Source: Gallionellales bacterium GWA2_60_142
Lineage (GTDB): Bacteria; Pseudomonadota; Gammaproteobacteria; Burkholderiales; Gallionellaceae
Direction of reading: 5' to 3'
DNA: 44,622 nt
Assembly: GCA_001801085.1 (NCBI GenBank)
Contig: MGWR01000048.1
Location: 1 to 44,622 of the forward strand
Below are positions 1-7,637 of this stretch, in pieces; within the stretch, counting starts at the first letter, position 1, and each line of letters opens with the position of its first letter. Both the position numbers and the translations under genes were made by a program. Under the pieces are notes generated by a model. That model saw nothing but the letters and a program-made list of their open reading frames with translations. It made no database searches and had not been told where the DNA came from.

Positions 1-430
1 CCTGACAAGCACCCGACTCATGTCTTGGTGATATTGGCAGACTCAATAAAATCTCTTCTTCCAGCATGCTCAGCACATCAAACTGTGTTGATACCAAGAC
101 GCTATCGAACTCTTCCTCGTCACCTTCCTGCGCATCCAGCGCATCCAGTGCCGCCTGATCGCGCAACAACAGCCGCGTATCGATTCGTATCTCATACTCC
201 AGAGCACCGAGACAACGCTGGCATTGCAACCGACAATCGCCAGTCATGACTACATGCAGAAACGGAACGTCCAACTTATCCACTCCGCCGCGCACCGCAT
301 ACTGCAAAACACCATCCGGACTTTCCAGCTCGTCCAGCAATCTTGGCATTTCTGCAAACGGCACTTCACCTTTGATTTCCTTGCCGTTTCCGGCAAAATC
401 CAGACTATCTATGAAAGGTCGTGCGTACAT
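1..430 (-). CDS. yceD: YceD/DUF177 family protein, partial (C-terminus off the window)
   Basis: The reading frame starts with ATG at 430 and runs leftward off the window without a stop. It begins MYARPFIDSLDFAGNGKEIK and contains the family hallmark CRLQCQRCL, a Cys-x2-Cys-x2-Cys cluster at about residues 65-71. In most bacteria this gene lies directly upstream of rpmF (ribosomal protein L32) and has been linked to 23S rRNA accumulation. rpmF would be expected just beyond position 1 but cannot be seen. The gene is divergent from maf, an arrangement common in proteobacteria. Its promoter lies only a few bases upstream, so the transcript may be almost leaderless. Confidence 0.88.
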   Translation of the reverse strand, partial: MYARPFIDSLDFAGNGKEIKGEVPFAEMPRLLDELESPDGVLQYAVRGGVDKLDVPFLHVVMTGDCRLQCQRCLGALEYEIRIDTRLLLRDQAALDALDAQEGDEEEFDSVLVSTQFDVLSMLEEEILLSLPISPRHESGACQ

Positions 431-439
431 GAGGCGCGC

Positions 440-468
440 ATGATATATTTTTCGCCGCACCGTGTCAA
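440..468 (-). promoter_or_regulatory. sigma70-type promoter of yceD
   Basis: On the minus strand a perfect TTGACA (463-468) and a TATCAT (440-445) are separated by 17 bases. The predicted transcription start falls near 433, only about 3-4 bases before the yceD ATG at 430. Confidence 0.65.
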
Positions 469-486
469 AAAACCTAAGGAATATTC

Positions 487-1071
487 TTGAATTCTCAGTT
501 GCTTGTCCTCGCCTCCACTTCGATTTACCGCTGCGAACTGCTCAAACGCCTGCAACTCCCCTTCGAGACCGCCGCTCCCGACGTGGACGAAACCCCGTTG
601 CCGGACGAGTCCGCCCGCGCCACCTCGATCCGCCTGGCGCAGGAAAAGGCCAGAGCCGTCGCATCCCGTTACCCGGACGCGCTGATCATAGGCTCCGACC
701 AGGTCGCACTGCTGGAAGGCCAGCAAATCGGCAAGCCGCTGACTCACGACAACGCGGTTCTGCAGCTGCGCACAATGCGCGGCAAGACCACCACCTTTTA
801 TACCGCGCTGACGCTGCTCAACGGCAAGACCGGCAACATGCAGACCGGGGTCGCCGAAAACCACGTCACACTGCGCCACCTGAGCGACAACGAGATCGAG
901 GCCTACCTGAAAAGGGAACAGCCCTACCACTGCGCCGGCAGCGCGAAATCCGAGGGTCTGGGCATCGCACTGATGAGCAGCATGGCAGGCGACGACCCCA
1001 ACGCGCTGATCGGCCTGCCGCTGATCCTGCTGTGCGACATGCTGCGCCGCGAAAACGTGAGCCCGTTCTGA
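487..1071 (+). CDS. maf: Maf/YceF family nucleotide pyrophosphatase
   Basis: This 194-residue protein has the standard Maf length. It carries the N-terminal [12 protein letters not shown] motif (family consensus LASxSPxRxxLL), the phosphate-binding Arg, the DVDE segment, the IGSDQVA motif with the catalytic Asp and the central KPLT motif. Maf proteins hydrolyse non-canonical or modified nucleoside triphosphates. The GSDQV rather than AADTxV signature points to the YceF type, which prefers 7-methyl-GTP. The start is TTG at 487, supported by AAGGA about 8 bases upstream; no ATG fits the conserved N-terminus. The next gene begins 1 base after the stop, so the two are probably co-transcribed. Confidence 0.92.
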   Translation: MNSQLLVLASTSIYRCELLKRLQLPFETAAPDVDETPLPDESARATSIRLAQEKARAVASRYPDALIIGSDQVALLEGQQIGKPLTHDNAVLQLRTMRGKTTTFYTALTLLNGKTGNMQTGVAENHVTLRHLSDNEIEAYLKREQPYHCAGSAKSEGLGIALMSSMAGDDPNALIGLPLILLCDMLRRENVSPF

Positions 1072-1072
1072 C

Positions 1073-1786
1073 ATGGCGACCGGCACCCTTTATCTGCTCC
1101 CCTGCACGCTGGGCGACACGCCCGCCGAACAGGTGCTGCCGCAGCATGTGATCGACATCGCGCGCAGGCTGAAGCACTTCGTCGTGGAACAGCCCAAGAC
1201 CACGCGCCAGTTCCTCTCGGCACTCAAACACGAACAGCCGATCCAGTCGCTGCACTTCGCCACGCTGAACGAACACACCGAATCACGCGAACTCGAAGGC
1301 CTGCTGAGCCCCCTGCTGGCCGGCGAGGATGTCGGCATCGTCTCCGAGGCGGGCTGCCCCGGCATCGCCGACCCCGGCGCGGACCTGGTCAACCTGGCCC
1401 ATCGCCGCGGCATCCGCGTCGTGCCGCTGGTCGGCCCCTCCTCCATCCTGCTGGCATTGATGGCCTCCGGACTGAACGGGCAATGCTTCGCCTTCCACGG
1501 CTACCTGCCCATCGCCGAGACGGACCGCAACAAGACCATAGCCGCGCTGGAGGCCGAATCGGCGAAGCGCAAACAGACCCAGATGTTCATCGAGACGCCC
1601 TACCGCAACGAGAAACTGTTCGCCGCGCTGCTTGCCCGCTGCCGGCCGCAGACGCTGCTGTGCGTCGCTTGCGACATCACCCTGCCCAGCGAACAAATAC
1701 AGACGCGCAGCATCGCCCAGTGGAAAACCATGCCGCCGCCGCAGTTGAACAAGCGTCCCAGCCTGTTTTTGCTGCTGGCCCCTTAG
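1073..1786 (+). CDS. SAM-dependent methyltransferase, tetrapyrrole methylase fold (RsmI-like)
   Basis: The 237-residue product starts MATGTLYLLPCTLGDTPAEQ. It has the tetrapyrrole methylase landmarks seen in RsmI: VGIVSEAGCPGIADPGADLV at about 88-107, VPLVGPSSILLALMASG, and the FHGYLP segment. RsmI 2'-O-methylates C1402 of 16S rRNA, but is usually about 280 residues. This shorter version, found beside maf, is a distinct subgroup whose substrate is not known to me. The ATG is 1 base after the maf stop. The last bases of the gene run into the palindromic element that begins at its stop codon. Confidence 0.8.
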   Translation: MATGTLYLLPCTLGDTPAEQVLPQHVIDIARRLKHFVVEQPKTTRQFLSALKHEQPIQSLHFATLNEHTESRELEGLLSPLLAGEDVGIVSEAGCPGIADPGADLVNLAHRRGIRVVPLVGPSSILLALMASGLNGQCFAFHGYLPIAETDRNKTIAALEAESAKRKQTQMFIETPYRNEKLFAALLARCRPQTLLCVACDITLPSEQIQTRSIAQWKTMPPPQLNKRPSLFLLLAP

Positions 1787-1929
1787 CAGGCTGTTGAAAA
1801 ACGTAGCGAGGATGATCATATGCAAGGCGCCCGGAACGCAACGACCGAGACATACCTTGTAGGTAGGCGAGGGAGCGAGTACCGCGCAACGCAGCAGATG
1901 ACCACCGCAGTAGTTTTGCAACAGCCTGC
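1786..1929. repeat. 144-bp imperfect palindrome, probable dispersed repeat
   Basis: The outer arms GCAGGCTGTTGAAAAAC (from 1786) and its complement (ending 1929) match at 16 of 17 positions. The inner arms continue with partial complementarity to a centre at TACCTTGTAGGTA (1853-1865). No open frame of note lies within it. The layout is that of a non-coding palindromic or MITE-like repeat. The left end overlaps the stop codon of the upstream methylase gene, and the dksA promoter begins 12 bases after the right end. Confidence 0.7.
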
Positions 1930-1941
1930 GAACTGATTTAG

Positions 1942-1970
1942 TTGCCCTGTGCCCCGCTTTCTGGTATTAA
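1942..1970 (+). promoter_or_regulatory. probable dksA promoter
   Basis: TTGCCC at 1942-1947 and TATTAA at 1965-1970 are 17 bases apart, placing a start near 1977, about 30 bases before the dksA ATG. It lies immediately after the palindromic repeat. Confidence 0.5.
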
Positions 1971-2006
1971 AGCGGACTTCGAATTTTCACCTGTTGGAGA
2001 AGTGCA

Positions 2007-2429
2007 ATGCCGGTACAGCCACAAAAACCCGTCGTCCCCTACAAAGCAAAGAAGGGCGAAGAGTACATGAACCCCAAGCAGCTCGACCATTTCCGCCAGA
2101 TCTTGAACGGAATCAAGGCCGAATTGGGTGAAGATATCGACCGCACGGTCCATACGATGCAGGACGAGGCGACCGTATTCGCCGACCCGAACGACCGCGC
2201 CACCCAGGAATCCGACATGAGCCTGGAGCTGCGCAACCGCGACCGCGAGCGCAAGCTGATCAACCGCATCAACAAGATGCTGACCATGATCGACGAAGGC
2301 GAATACGGCTTTTGCGACAACTGCGGCATCGAAATCGGCCTGAGCCGCCTCGAAGCCCGCCCGACCGCGACGCTGTGCATCGACTGCAAGACGCTGGACG
2401 AGATCCGCGAGAAACAGATAGCGAAGTAA
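2007..2429 (+). CDS. dksA: RNA polymerase-binding transcription factor DksA
   Basis: The 140-residue product has the two-part DksA structure. The coiled-coil region (about residues 25-95) carries the tip motif [11 protein letters not shown] with the two acidic residues that enter the RNA polymerase secondary channel. It is followed by a four-Cys zinc finger, CDNCG...CIDC, at about 107-131. DksA works with ppGpp to retune transcription of rRNA and amino acid genes. The start at 2007 has GGAG at 1996-1999; an internal ATG at 2067 would remove about 20 poorly conserved residues and is a possible alternative. A strong terminator follows, so this is likely monocistronic. Confidence 0.96.
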   Translation: MPVQPQKPVVPYKAKKGEEYMNPKQLDHFRQILNGIKAELGEDIDRTVHTMQDEATVFADPNDRATQESDMSLELRNRDRERKLINRINKMLTMIDEGEYGFCDNCGIEIGLSRLEARPTATLCIDCKTLDEIREKQIAK

Positions 2430-2455
2430 CCTTCGTTTTCTGCCGCCGCTACAAA

Positions 2456-2488
2456 CGAAAAGCCCCGCAAAATTTGCGGGGCTTTTCG
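2456..2488 (+). terminator. intrinsic terminator after dksA
   Basis: CGAAAAGCCCCGCAAA at 2456-2471 is complementary to 2473-2488. The stem is GC-rich and flanked by A and T runs on both strands, so it could work in both directions. Confidence 0.85.
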
Positions 2489-2587
2489 CTTGGGCACTCT
2501 AAACATGCACTCTATTCGTAGATTGACCTTGTAAGCCGCGCCCTCATTGGATAACCTGCGCCCTAACCAAATGAATAAAGAGTGATT

Positions 2588-3421
2588 ATGAGCACGCATA
2601 CCACCACAAAACCTAAACCATTCTGCTTTGTGCTCATGCCGTTTGATGCCAGCTTTAATGACATCTACGAGTTTGGAATAAAGGGGGCTTGTACTGACGT
2701 AGGCCTCTACTGTGAACGAGTAGATGAGCAGGTCTTCTTGGGCTCCATGCTTGAAAGGATCTATAGCCAGATTTCCCGAGCAGACCTTCTTGTCGCCGAT
2801 ATGACCGGCAAAAATCCCAATGTCTACTACGAAGTGGGCTACGCACATGCCCTTGGAAAGAACGTAGTCCTACTTACTAGCGTCGCACAGGATATACCTT
2901 TTGATTTGAAGCATTTTCCCCACATCGTGTATGGATCAGAAATCAAAACACTACGCACTTCGCTTGGAAGACACTTGAAGCACTTAGCCTCTGAAGAACC
3001 AACTCGAAACGACACACAAATTGGATTGGACTTGTTTCTAAAGAGCATTCGCTTGGCAGATGGCAATGTCACCGTAGAGTATCCAGATAACCGCATCCCA
3101 GGCACAGAGCTCACTCTCGCAAATAATTCAACGCTTACTTATGCTCCTGGCGAATTTCGCATTGCGGTCATTGCGCCATCTCCGTTCAACTCCTCCAGAA
3201 CGGAGGGGGTGCAAGTTACCACTCTCCCGGATGGCTCCCACATGCACATGCTCCCAGAATTCGACACTCTTTTTCCTGGTGCATTCACTAAGCTAAAGTT
3301 CTACTTGAACTCTTATGGCCCCGAAGAAAAACCTGCAGATTTTTCTGTGAATCTCCGCATCTTTTCCTCTGCCGGTTCACGAGATTTCCCACTGCGCCTC
3401 CACCGCGTCGCAGCCACTTGA
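2588..3421 (+). CDS. TIR/nucleoside 2-deoxyribosyltransferase-like protein with C-terminal beta-rich domain
   Basis: The 277-residue product has two parts. Residues 9-125 form an alpha/beta domain with the pattern PFCFVLMPFD, a Cys-Glu-Arg segment, SRADLLVADMTGKNPNVYYE and VGYAHALGKNVVLLT. This resembles the nucleoside 2-deoxyribosyltransferase/TIR-like fold, where the Glu in NVYYE (E82) is the candidate catalytic residue. Residues 160-277 look beta-rich and are not recognised. ATG 2588 follows AAAGAG; GTG 2582 is possible in the same frame. The gene is AT-richer than its neighbours (26 of 60 G+C in each of three lines counted, against 39 of 60 in pnp) and stands alone between terminators, suggesting transfer. 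A defence or NAD/nucleotide-hydrolysing role is inference only. Confidence 0.72.
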   Translation: MSTHTTTKPKPFCFVLMPFDASFNDIYEFGIKGACTDVGLYCERVDEQVFLGSMLERIYSQISRADLLVADMTGKNPNVYYEVGYAHALGKNVVLLTSVAQDIPFDLKHFPHIVYGSEIKTLRTSLGRHLKHLASEEPTRNDTQIGLDLFLKSIRLADGNVTVEYPDNRIPGTELTLANNSTLTYAPGEFRIAVIAPSPFNSSRTEGVQVTTLPDGSHMHMLPEFDTLFPGAFTKLKFYLNSYGPEEKPADFSVNLRIFSSAGSRDFPLRLHRVAAT

Positions 3422-3455
3422 AAAAGATATCTCAATCCGAGTCCTTCACCCAAAC

Positions 3456-3480
3456 AAAAAGCCCCGCATCGCGGGGCTTT
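3456..3480. terminator. bidirectional intrinsic terminator
   Basis: AAAAAGCCCCGC, loop ATC, GCGGGGCTTT. It sits between the convergent ends of the TIR-like gene (stop at 3421) and pnp (stop at 3501) and has T-rich tails on both strands. Confidence 0.85.
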
Positions 3481-3500
3481 CGTTTTACTGCTGATACGGC

Positions 3501-5615
3501 TTATTGTTGCTCGGCCTTCGCAGCTTCCGGTGCCGGCAGCAGCACCTTCATGCTCAGCTTCATGCGGCCCTTGTCGTCCAGTTCCAGCACTTTGACGCGC
3601 ACGATCTGGCCTTCTTTCAGGTGATCGGTCACGGCGTTGACGCGCTCATGGGCGATCTGGGAGATGTGCAGCAGACCATCCTTGCCCGGCATGATGTTGA
3701 CCAAGGCACCGAAGTCCAACAGTTTGACGATCGGGCCTTCGTAGATCTTGCCGACTTCGACTTCGGCGACGATGTCCAGAATGCGCTGTTTCGCCAGTTC
3801 GCCGGCTTCGCCGCTGACGCTGGAGATGGTGATGTTGCCTTCGTCGTCGATGTCGATGGTCGTGCCGGTTTCTTCGGTCAGCGCGCGGATAACTGCGCCG
3901 CCCTTGCCGATCACGTCGCGAATCTTCTCCGGGTTGATCTTCATCTTGATCATGCGCGGCGCAAATTCGGACACTTCGGTGCGGGCATCCGGCATCGCCT
4001 GCTTCATCAAGCCGAGGATGTGCAAGCGGCCTTCGCGCGCCTGCACCAGTGCGGCCTGCATGATTTCCTTGGTGATGCCGTTGATCTTGATGTCCATCTG
4101 CAGCGCGGTCACGCCGGTTTCGCTACCGGCCACCTTGAAGTCCATGTCGCCCAGATGATCTTCGTCGCCGAGGATGTCGGTCAGCACCGCGAAGCGGTTG
4201 CCTTCCTTGATCAGGCCCATCGCGATACCGGCGACATGCGCCTTCAGCGGCACGCCCGCGTCCAGCAGCGACAGGCAGCCGCCGCAGACAGACGCCATGG
4301 AGCTGGAGCCGTTGGATTCGGTGATTTCGGACACCACGCGGACTGCGTAACCGAAATCTTCCTCGTTCGGCAGTACCGCTACCAGTGCGCGCTTGGCCAG
4401 ACGGCCGTGGCCGATCTCGCGGCGCTTGGGCGTGCCGACGCGGCCGGTTTCGCCGGTGGAATACGGAGGGAAGTTGTAATGCAGCATGAAGCGGTCGGTG
4501 TATTCGCCTTGCAGCGCATCGATCTTTTGCGCATCGCGCATGCTGCCCAGCGTCGCCACGACGATGGCCTGGGTCTCGCCGCGGGTGAACAGCGAAGAAC
4601 CGTGAACACGCGGCAGCACGCCGTTGCGGATGGTGATCGGGCGCACGGTGCGGGTGTCGCGACCGTCGATGCGCGGATCGCCGTTCAGAATCTGGCCGCG
4701 GACGATCTTGGCTTCCAGCGCGCTGAACAGTTCGCCGATCTCGTTTTTGGAAACGTTCTCGAATTCCGGTGTCGCCAATGCTGCGGACACCTTCGCGCGG
4801 ATCGCATCCACTTCCTGGGTGCGCGCCTGCTTGGAGCGGATTGCGTAAGCGGCCTGCAGCTCGTTCTCTGCCAGCGCATTGATCTTGGCGATCAGCGCCT
4901 CGTTCTTTGCGGGAGCAACCCAGTCCCAAGCCGGCGCGCCGACTTCATCGGCCATCTCGTTGATCGCGTCGATCACAACTTGCATCTGCTCGTGGCCGAA
5001 AACGACCGCGCCCAGCATCACTTCTTCGGACAATTGCTGCGCTTCGGATTCAACCATCTGCACGGCACGATCGGTGCCGGCGACGACCAGATCCATCTGG
5101 GAGGTCTTCAGCTCGGTCGCGGTCGGGTTCAGCAAATACTTGCCGTCGACATAGCCCACGCGCGCTGCGCCGATCGGGCCGTCGAACGGGATGCCGGACA
5201 GCGCCAACGCAGCGGACGCGCCGATCATGGCGGGAATATCGGAGTCGATCTCGCTATCCGAGGACATCACGGTCGCGACGATCTGCACTTCGTTGTAGAA
5301 GCTTTCCGGGAACAGCGGACGTAGCGGACGATCGATCAGACGGCTGGTCAGAATCTCCTTTTCGCTAGGACGGCCTTCGCGCTTGAAGAAACTGCCGGGG
5401 ATCTTGCCTGCGGCATAGGTCTTTTCCTGATAGTCGACGGTCAGCGGGAAGAAATCCTGCTCCGGCTTCGCATCCTTGCGGCCCACCACGGTGACCAGCA
5501 CCACGGTATCGTCCAGGCTGACCATCACTGCGCCGCTGGCTTGGCGCGCGATCTCGCCGGTTTCAAGAGTGAGCTGATGATTGCCGTAGGTAATCGTTTT
5601 TTTGTAGTGACTCAA
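3501..5615 (-). CDS. pnp: polyribonucleotide nucleotidyltransferase (PNPase)
   Basis: The 704-residue product has the full PNPase layout. It has two RNase PH-like domains joined by an alpha-helical linker (about 1-230 and 310-545), a KH domain with [14 protein letters not shown] (about 555-615) and an S1 domain with [18 protein letters not shown] (about 620-690). The second core has the [16 protein letters not shown] motif containing catalytic Asp residues. PNPase degrades RNA 3' to 5' using phosphate and takes part in the degradosome. The gene lies downstream of rpsO with a hairpin between them, matching the arrangement in E. coli, where such a hairpin is the RNase III entry point for PNPase autoregulation. 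Confidence 0.98.
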   Translation of the reverse strand: MSHYKKTITYGNHQLTLETGEIARQASGAVMVSLDDTVVLVTVVGRKDAKPEQDFFPLTVDYQEKTYAAGKIPGSFFKREGRPSEKEILTSRLIDRPLRPLFPESFYNEVQIVATVMSSDSEIDSDIPAMIGASAALALSGIPFDGPIGAARVGYVDGKYLLNPTATELKTSQMDLVVAGTDRAVQMVESEAQQLSEEVMLGAVVFGHEQMQVVIDAINEMADEVGAPAWDWVAPAKNEALIAKINALAENELQAAYAIRSKQARTQEVDAIRAKVSAALATPEFENVSKNEIGELFSALEAKIVRGQILNGDPRIDGRDTRTVRPITIRNGVLPRVHGSSLFTRGETQAIVVATLGSMRDAQKIDALQGEYTDRFMLHYNFPPYSTGETGRVGTPKRREIGHGRLAKRALVAVLPNEEDFGYAVRVVSEITESNGSSSMASVCGGCLSLLDAGVPLKAHVAGIAMGLIKEGNRFAVLTDILGDEDHLGDMDFKVAGSETGVTALQMDIKINGITKEIMQAALVQAREGRLHILGLMKQAMPDARTEVSEFAPRMIKMKINPEKIRDVIGKGGAVIRALTEETGTTIDIDDEGNITISSVSGEAGELAKQRILDIVAEVEVGKIYEGPIVKLLDFGALVNIMPGKDGLLHISQIAHERVNAVTDHLKEGQIVRVKVLELDDKGRMKLSMKVLLPAPEAAKAEQQ

Positions 5616-5681
5616 GATGTCTCCCCTTTATGCATGACATGACGCGCAACCGCGCCGCCGAAATTGGCTGGACGAAACGAC

Positions 5682-5703
5682 ACGGGCCGCATTTGCGACC
5701 CGT
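5682..5703 (-). promoter_or_regulatory. rpsO-pnp intergenic hairpin
   Basis: On the minus strand ACGGGTCGC-AAAT-GCGGCCCGT forms a hairpin with one mismatch and no following T run. It sits 17 bases after the rpsO stop. By position it may be a processing or partial termination site for pnp; that role is inferred from E. coli. Confidence 0.5.
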
Positions 5704-5720
5704 TTGATACTGCAACTTTA

Positions 5721-5990
5721 TTACTTACGGATGTTGAGGCGTTCGATCAGCGAACGGTACGCCGCGTCGTCCTGGCTCTTCAGATAGTCGAGCAGCTTGC
5801 GGCGGCGGCTCACCAGTCGCAGCAGGCCGCGACGGGAGTGGTGATCCTTGGCATTGTCCTTGAAGTGATCAGTCAAGTAGCTGATGCGTGCAGTGATCAG
5901 CGCCACTTGTACTTCCGGAGAACCGGTGTCGCTCTTGGCGCGCTGAAAGTCGGAAACGATTTGCGCTTTTTGCGCGGCGGTAATTGCCAT
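5721..5990 (-). CDS. rpsO: 30S ribosomal protein S15
   Basis: The 89-residue product has the standard S15 length, with the family segments [31 protein letters not shown] and [10 protein letters not shown]15 binds the central domain of 16S rRNA early in small subunit assembly. The ATG at 5990 is preceded by AGGAG. It has its own promoter candidate in the truB-rpsO gap and is followed by pnp, as in most proteobacteria. Confidence 0.98.
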   Translation of the reverse strand: MAITAAQKAQIVSDFQRAKSDTGSPEVQVALITARISYLTDHFKDNAKDHHSRRGLLRLVSRRRKLLDYLKSQDDAAYRSLIERLNIRK

Positions 5991-6019
5991 TGGTTTTACT
6001 CTCCTAAAAAAAGTGCGGC

Positions 6020-6049
6020 ATTCTACCCTTTAACGGGCCTGTTACTCAA
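6020..6049 (-). promoter_or_regulatory. probable rpsO promoter
   Basis: On the minus strand TTGAGT (6044-6049) and TAGAAT (6020-6025) are 18 bases apart, about 30 bases upstream of the rpsO ATG. It would let rpsO-pnp be transcribed separately from the rimP operon. Confidence 0.5.
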
Positions 6050-6192
6050 CCCCAATATTTAAACCCAGAAACCGCAGTTGACCACTCCATTGAGATCGCA
6101 AGCAAATGAACAAAAAGATATTTCGCTTTATATCCACGCTCACCGACCGGGTGAGTCGCTACGAAGCGTATTGCACGTTCCTCGCAGCGTAT

Positions 6193-6247
6193 GGCAGCGT
6201 TGCTCCTCCTCGGAATGAAACAACCATTCCTCGTCGTCGCGCCTTGC
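6193..6247. repeat. short palindrome-centred repeat in the truB-rpsO gap
   Basis: The 294-base gap between truB and rpsO has no convincing gene. It contains GGAATG (6212-6217) and CATTCC (6225-6230) inside a segment whose minus strand reads GCAAGGCGCGACGACGAGG and ends in GCAACGCTGCC. The same GCAAGGCGC and GCAACGC flanks occur in the 1786-1929 palindrome, so this may be a shorter relative. The relation is by eye only. Confidence 0.4.
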
Positions 6248-6284
6248 CCTGCACCGCGATGAACGCACACTACACTTCGTTCAA

Positions 6285-7232
6285 CTACGGTTCCCAGGTT
6301 AAACCGGGAACGGTTTGCGAAACGGTCTGCGCAGCCTGTTTGGCCACGCTGGACAACAGCCTGTCCGGCGCGAGCCGGCGGCCTTGCAACATTCCCACGC
6401 CGACAAAGCCCTGCGGGCCATACAGGGCGACCTTCCCATCCGGCAGGCCGGTGTCCAGCCCCAGCCGCTGGCCCTGCGCCATCCGCTTGATCTGCACGTC
6501 GTCCAGTTGCAGTCTGGGCATGTCCGGCATCAGGCAATCGACCGGCAGCACGCGGGCCTCGCGTTGCTCCATGGTCATCGCCTCCAATTGAGTCATGTCG
6601 CAGGCGTCGTCCAGGCTGAAATGGGCGATCGCGGTGCGACGCAACGCCGTCAAGTGCGCGCCGCAGCCCAGCGCCGCGCCGATGTCCTCACCCAGCGTGC
6701 GCACATAAGTGCCCTTGCTGCAGCGCACCGCGATGTCGAGTTCATAGCCTTCGAATCGCTCCTGATGCAGTTCATGAATCACCACGTCGCGCAGTTCGCG
6801 CTCTATCGTCTCGCCCTTGCGGATGTATTCGTACAGCGGTTTGCCCTGGTGCTTCAGCGCGCTGTGCATCGGCGGCAGCTGCTTGATAGGCCCGCGGAAC
6901 TTCGCCAGCACGGCATCGATATCCGCCTGCGTGACCGAAACCTGAGATTCGCTGACGATCTCGCCCTCGGCATCGCCGGTGGTCGTGACCTGCCCCAGGC
7001 GCAACGTCGCGCGATAGGTCTTGTCTGCATCCAGCAGTGCGGTGGAATATTTGGTCGCCTCGCCGAAACAGATCGGCAACAAGCCGGTGGCGAGCGGATC
7101 TAGCGTACCGGTGTGACCGGCCTTCTCCGCCTGCAACAGACGGCGGACTTTCTGCAGTGCGGTGTTGGAGCTCAGCTCCAGCGATTTGTCGAACAGCAGC
7201 ACGCCGTCCAGCGGGCGGTAAGTCCGGGCCAT
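6285..7232 (-). CDS. truB: tRNA pseudouridine55 synthase TruB
   Basis: The 315-residue product begins with the usual GVLLFDKSLELSSN motif and carries AGHTGTLDPLATGLLP at about 36-52, containing the catalytic Asp. A C-terminal PUA-like region follows. TruB makes pseudouridine 55 in the T-loop of tRNAs. It starts 6 bases after the rbfA stop and is part of the rimP-nusA-infB-rbfA-truB operon. Confidence 0.97.
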   Translation of the reverse strand: MARTYRPLDGVLLFDKSLELSSNTALQKVRRLLQAEKAGHTGTLDPLATGLLPICFGEATKYSTALLDADKTYRATLRLGQVTTTGDAEGEIVSESQVSVTQADIDAVLAKFRGPIKQLPPMHSALKHQGKPLYEYIRKGETIERELRDVVIHELHQERFEGYELDIAVRCSKGTYVRTLGEDIGAALGCGAHLTALRRTAIAHFSLDDACDMTQLEAMTMEQREARVLPVDCLMPDMPRLQLDDVQIKRMAQGQRLGLDTGLPDGKVALYGPQGFVGVGMLQGRRLAPDRLLSSVAKQAAQTVSQTVPGLTWEP

Positions 7233-7238
7233 GATGGA

Positions 7239-7637
7239 TTACTGCTTGTCAGCCTGATGCTGGTCATCCGTTAGCTGGTCGCCGCTCATTTGCTGGTCAC
7301 TGGCTACCGCCTGATCGATGAGTTGAGACAAGTGGCTGCCGCGCTCGACGGATGCGTCGAAGACGAAATGCAGTTGCGGCATGATGCGCAGCTTGAGGCT
7401 GCGTGCGAGCTGGCTGCGCAGATAACCACCTGCGCGCTCCAGTCCCTGCTGCGCTTCCTCATGCTTGCCGTCCAGACGGGTGAAGAAAATCTTGGCGTGC
7501 GAATAGTCGTTCGCTACCTCGACGCCGGTGATGGTCACCAGCTTCACGCGCGGATCGCTGATTTCAAGTCGCACCAGCTCGGCCAGCTCGCGCTGGATCT
7601 GCTGGGCGACTCTATCGGTTCGGGCAAAGTTCGCCAT
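7239..7637 (-). CDS. rbfA: 30S ribosome-binding factor RbfA
   Basis: The 132-residue product has the KH-like RbfA fold. It starts RTDRVAQQIQRELAELVRLE, has the conserved DPRVKLVTITGVEV segment and LKLRIMPQLHFVFDASVERG near the end. RbfA helps mature the 16S 5' end and is needed for cold adaptation. Its ATG overlaps the infB stop by one base (TGATG), indicating translational coupling. The last 20 residues are Gln/Asp-rich and look unstructured. Confidence 0.96.
   Translation of the reverse strand: MANFARTDRVAQQIQRELAELVRLEISDPRVKLVTITGVEVANDYSHAKIFFTRLDGKHEEAQQGLERAGGYLRSQLARSLKLRIMPQLHFVFDASVERGSHLSQLIDQAVASDQQMSGDQLTDDQHQADKQ

Noticed and set aside
3504-5324. 606-codon open frame on the plus strand
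   Set aside because: Antisense to pnp; composition typical of a shadow frame.
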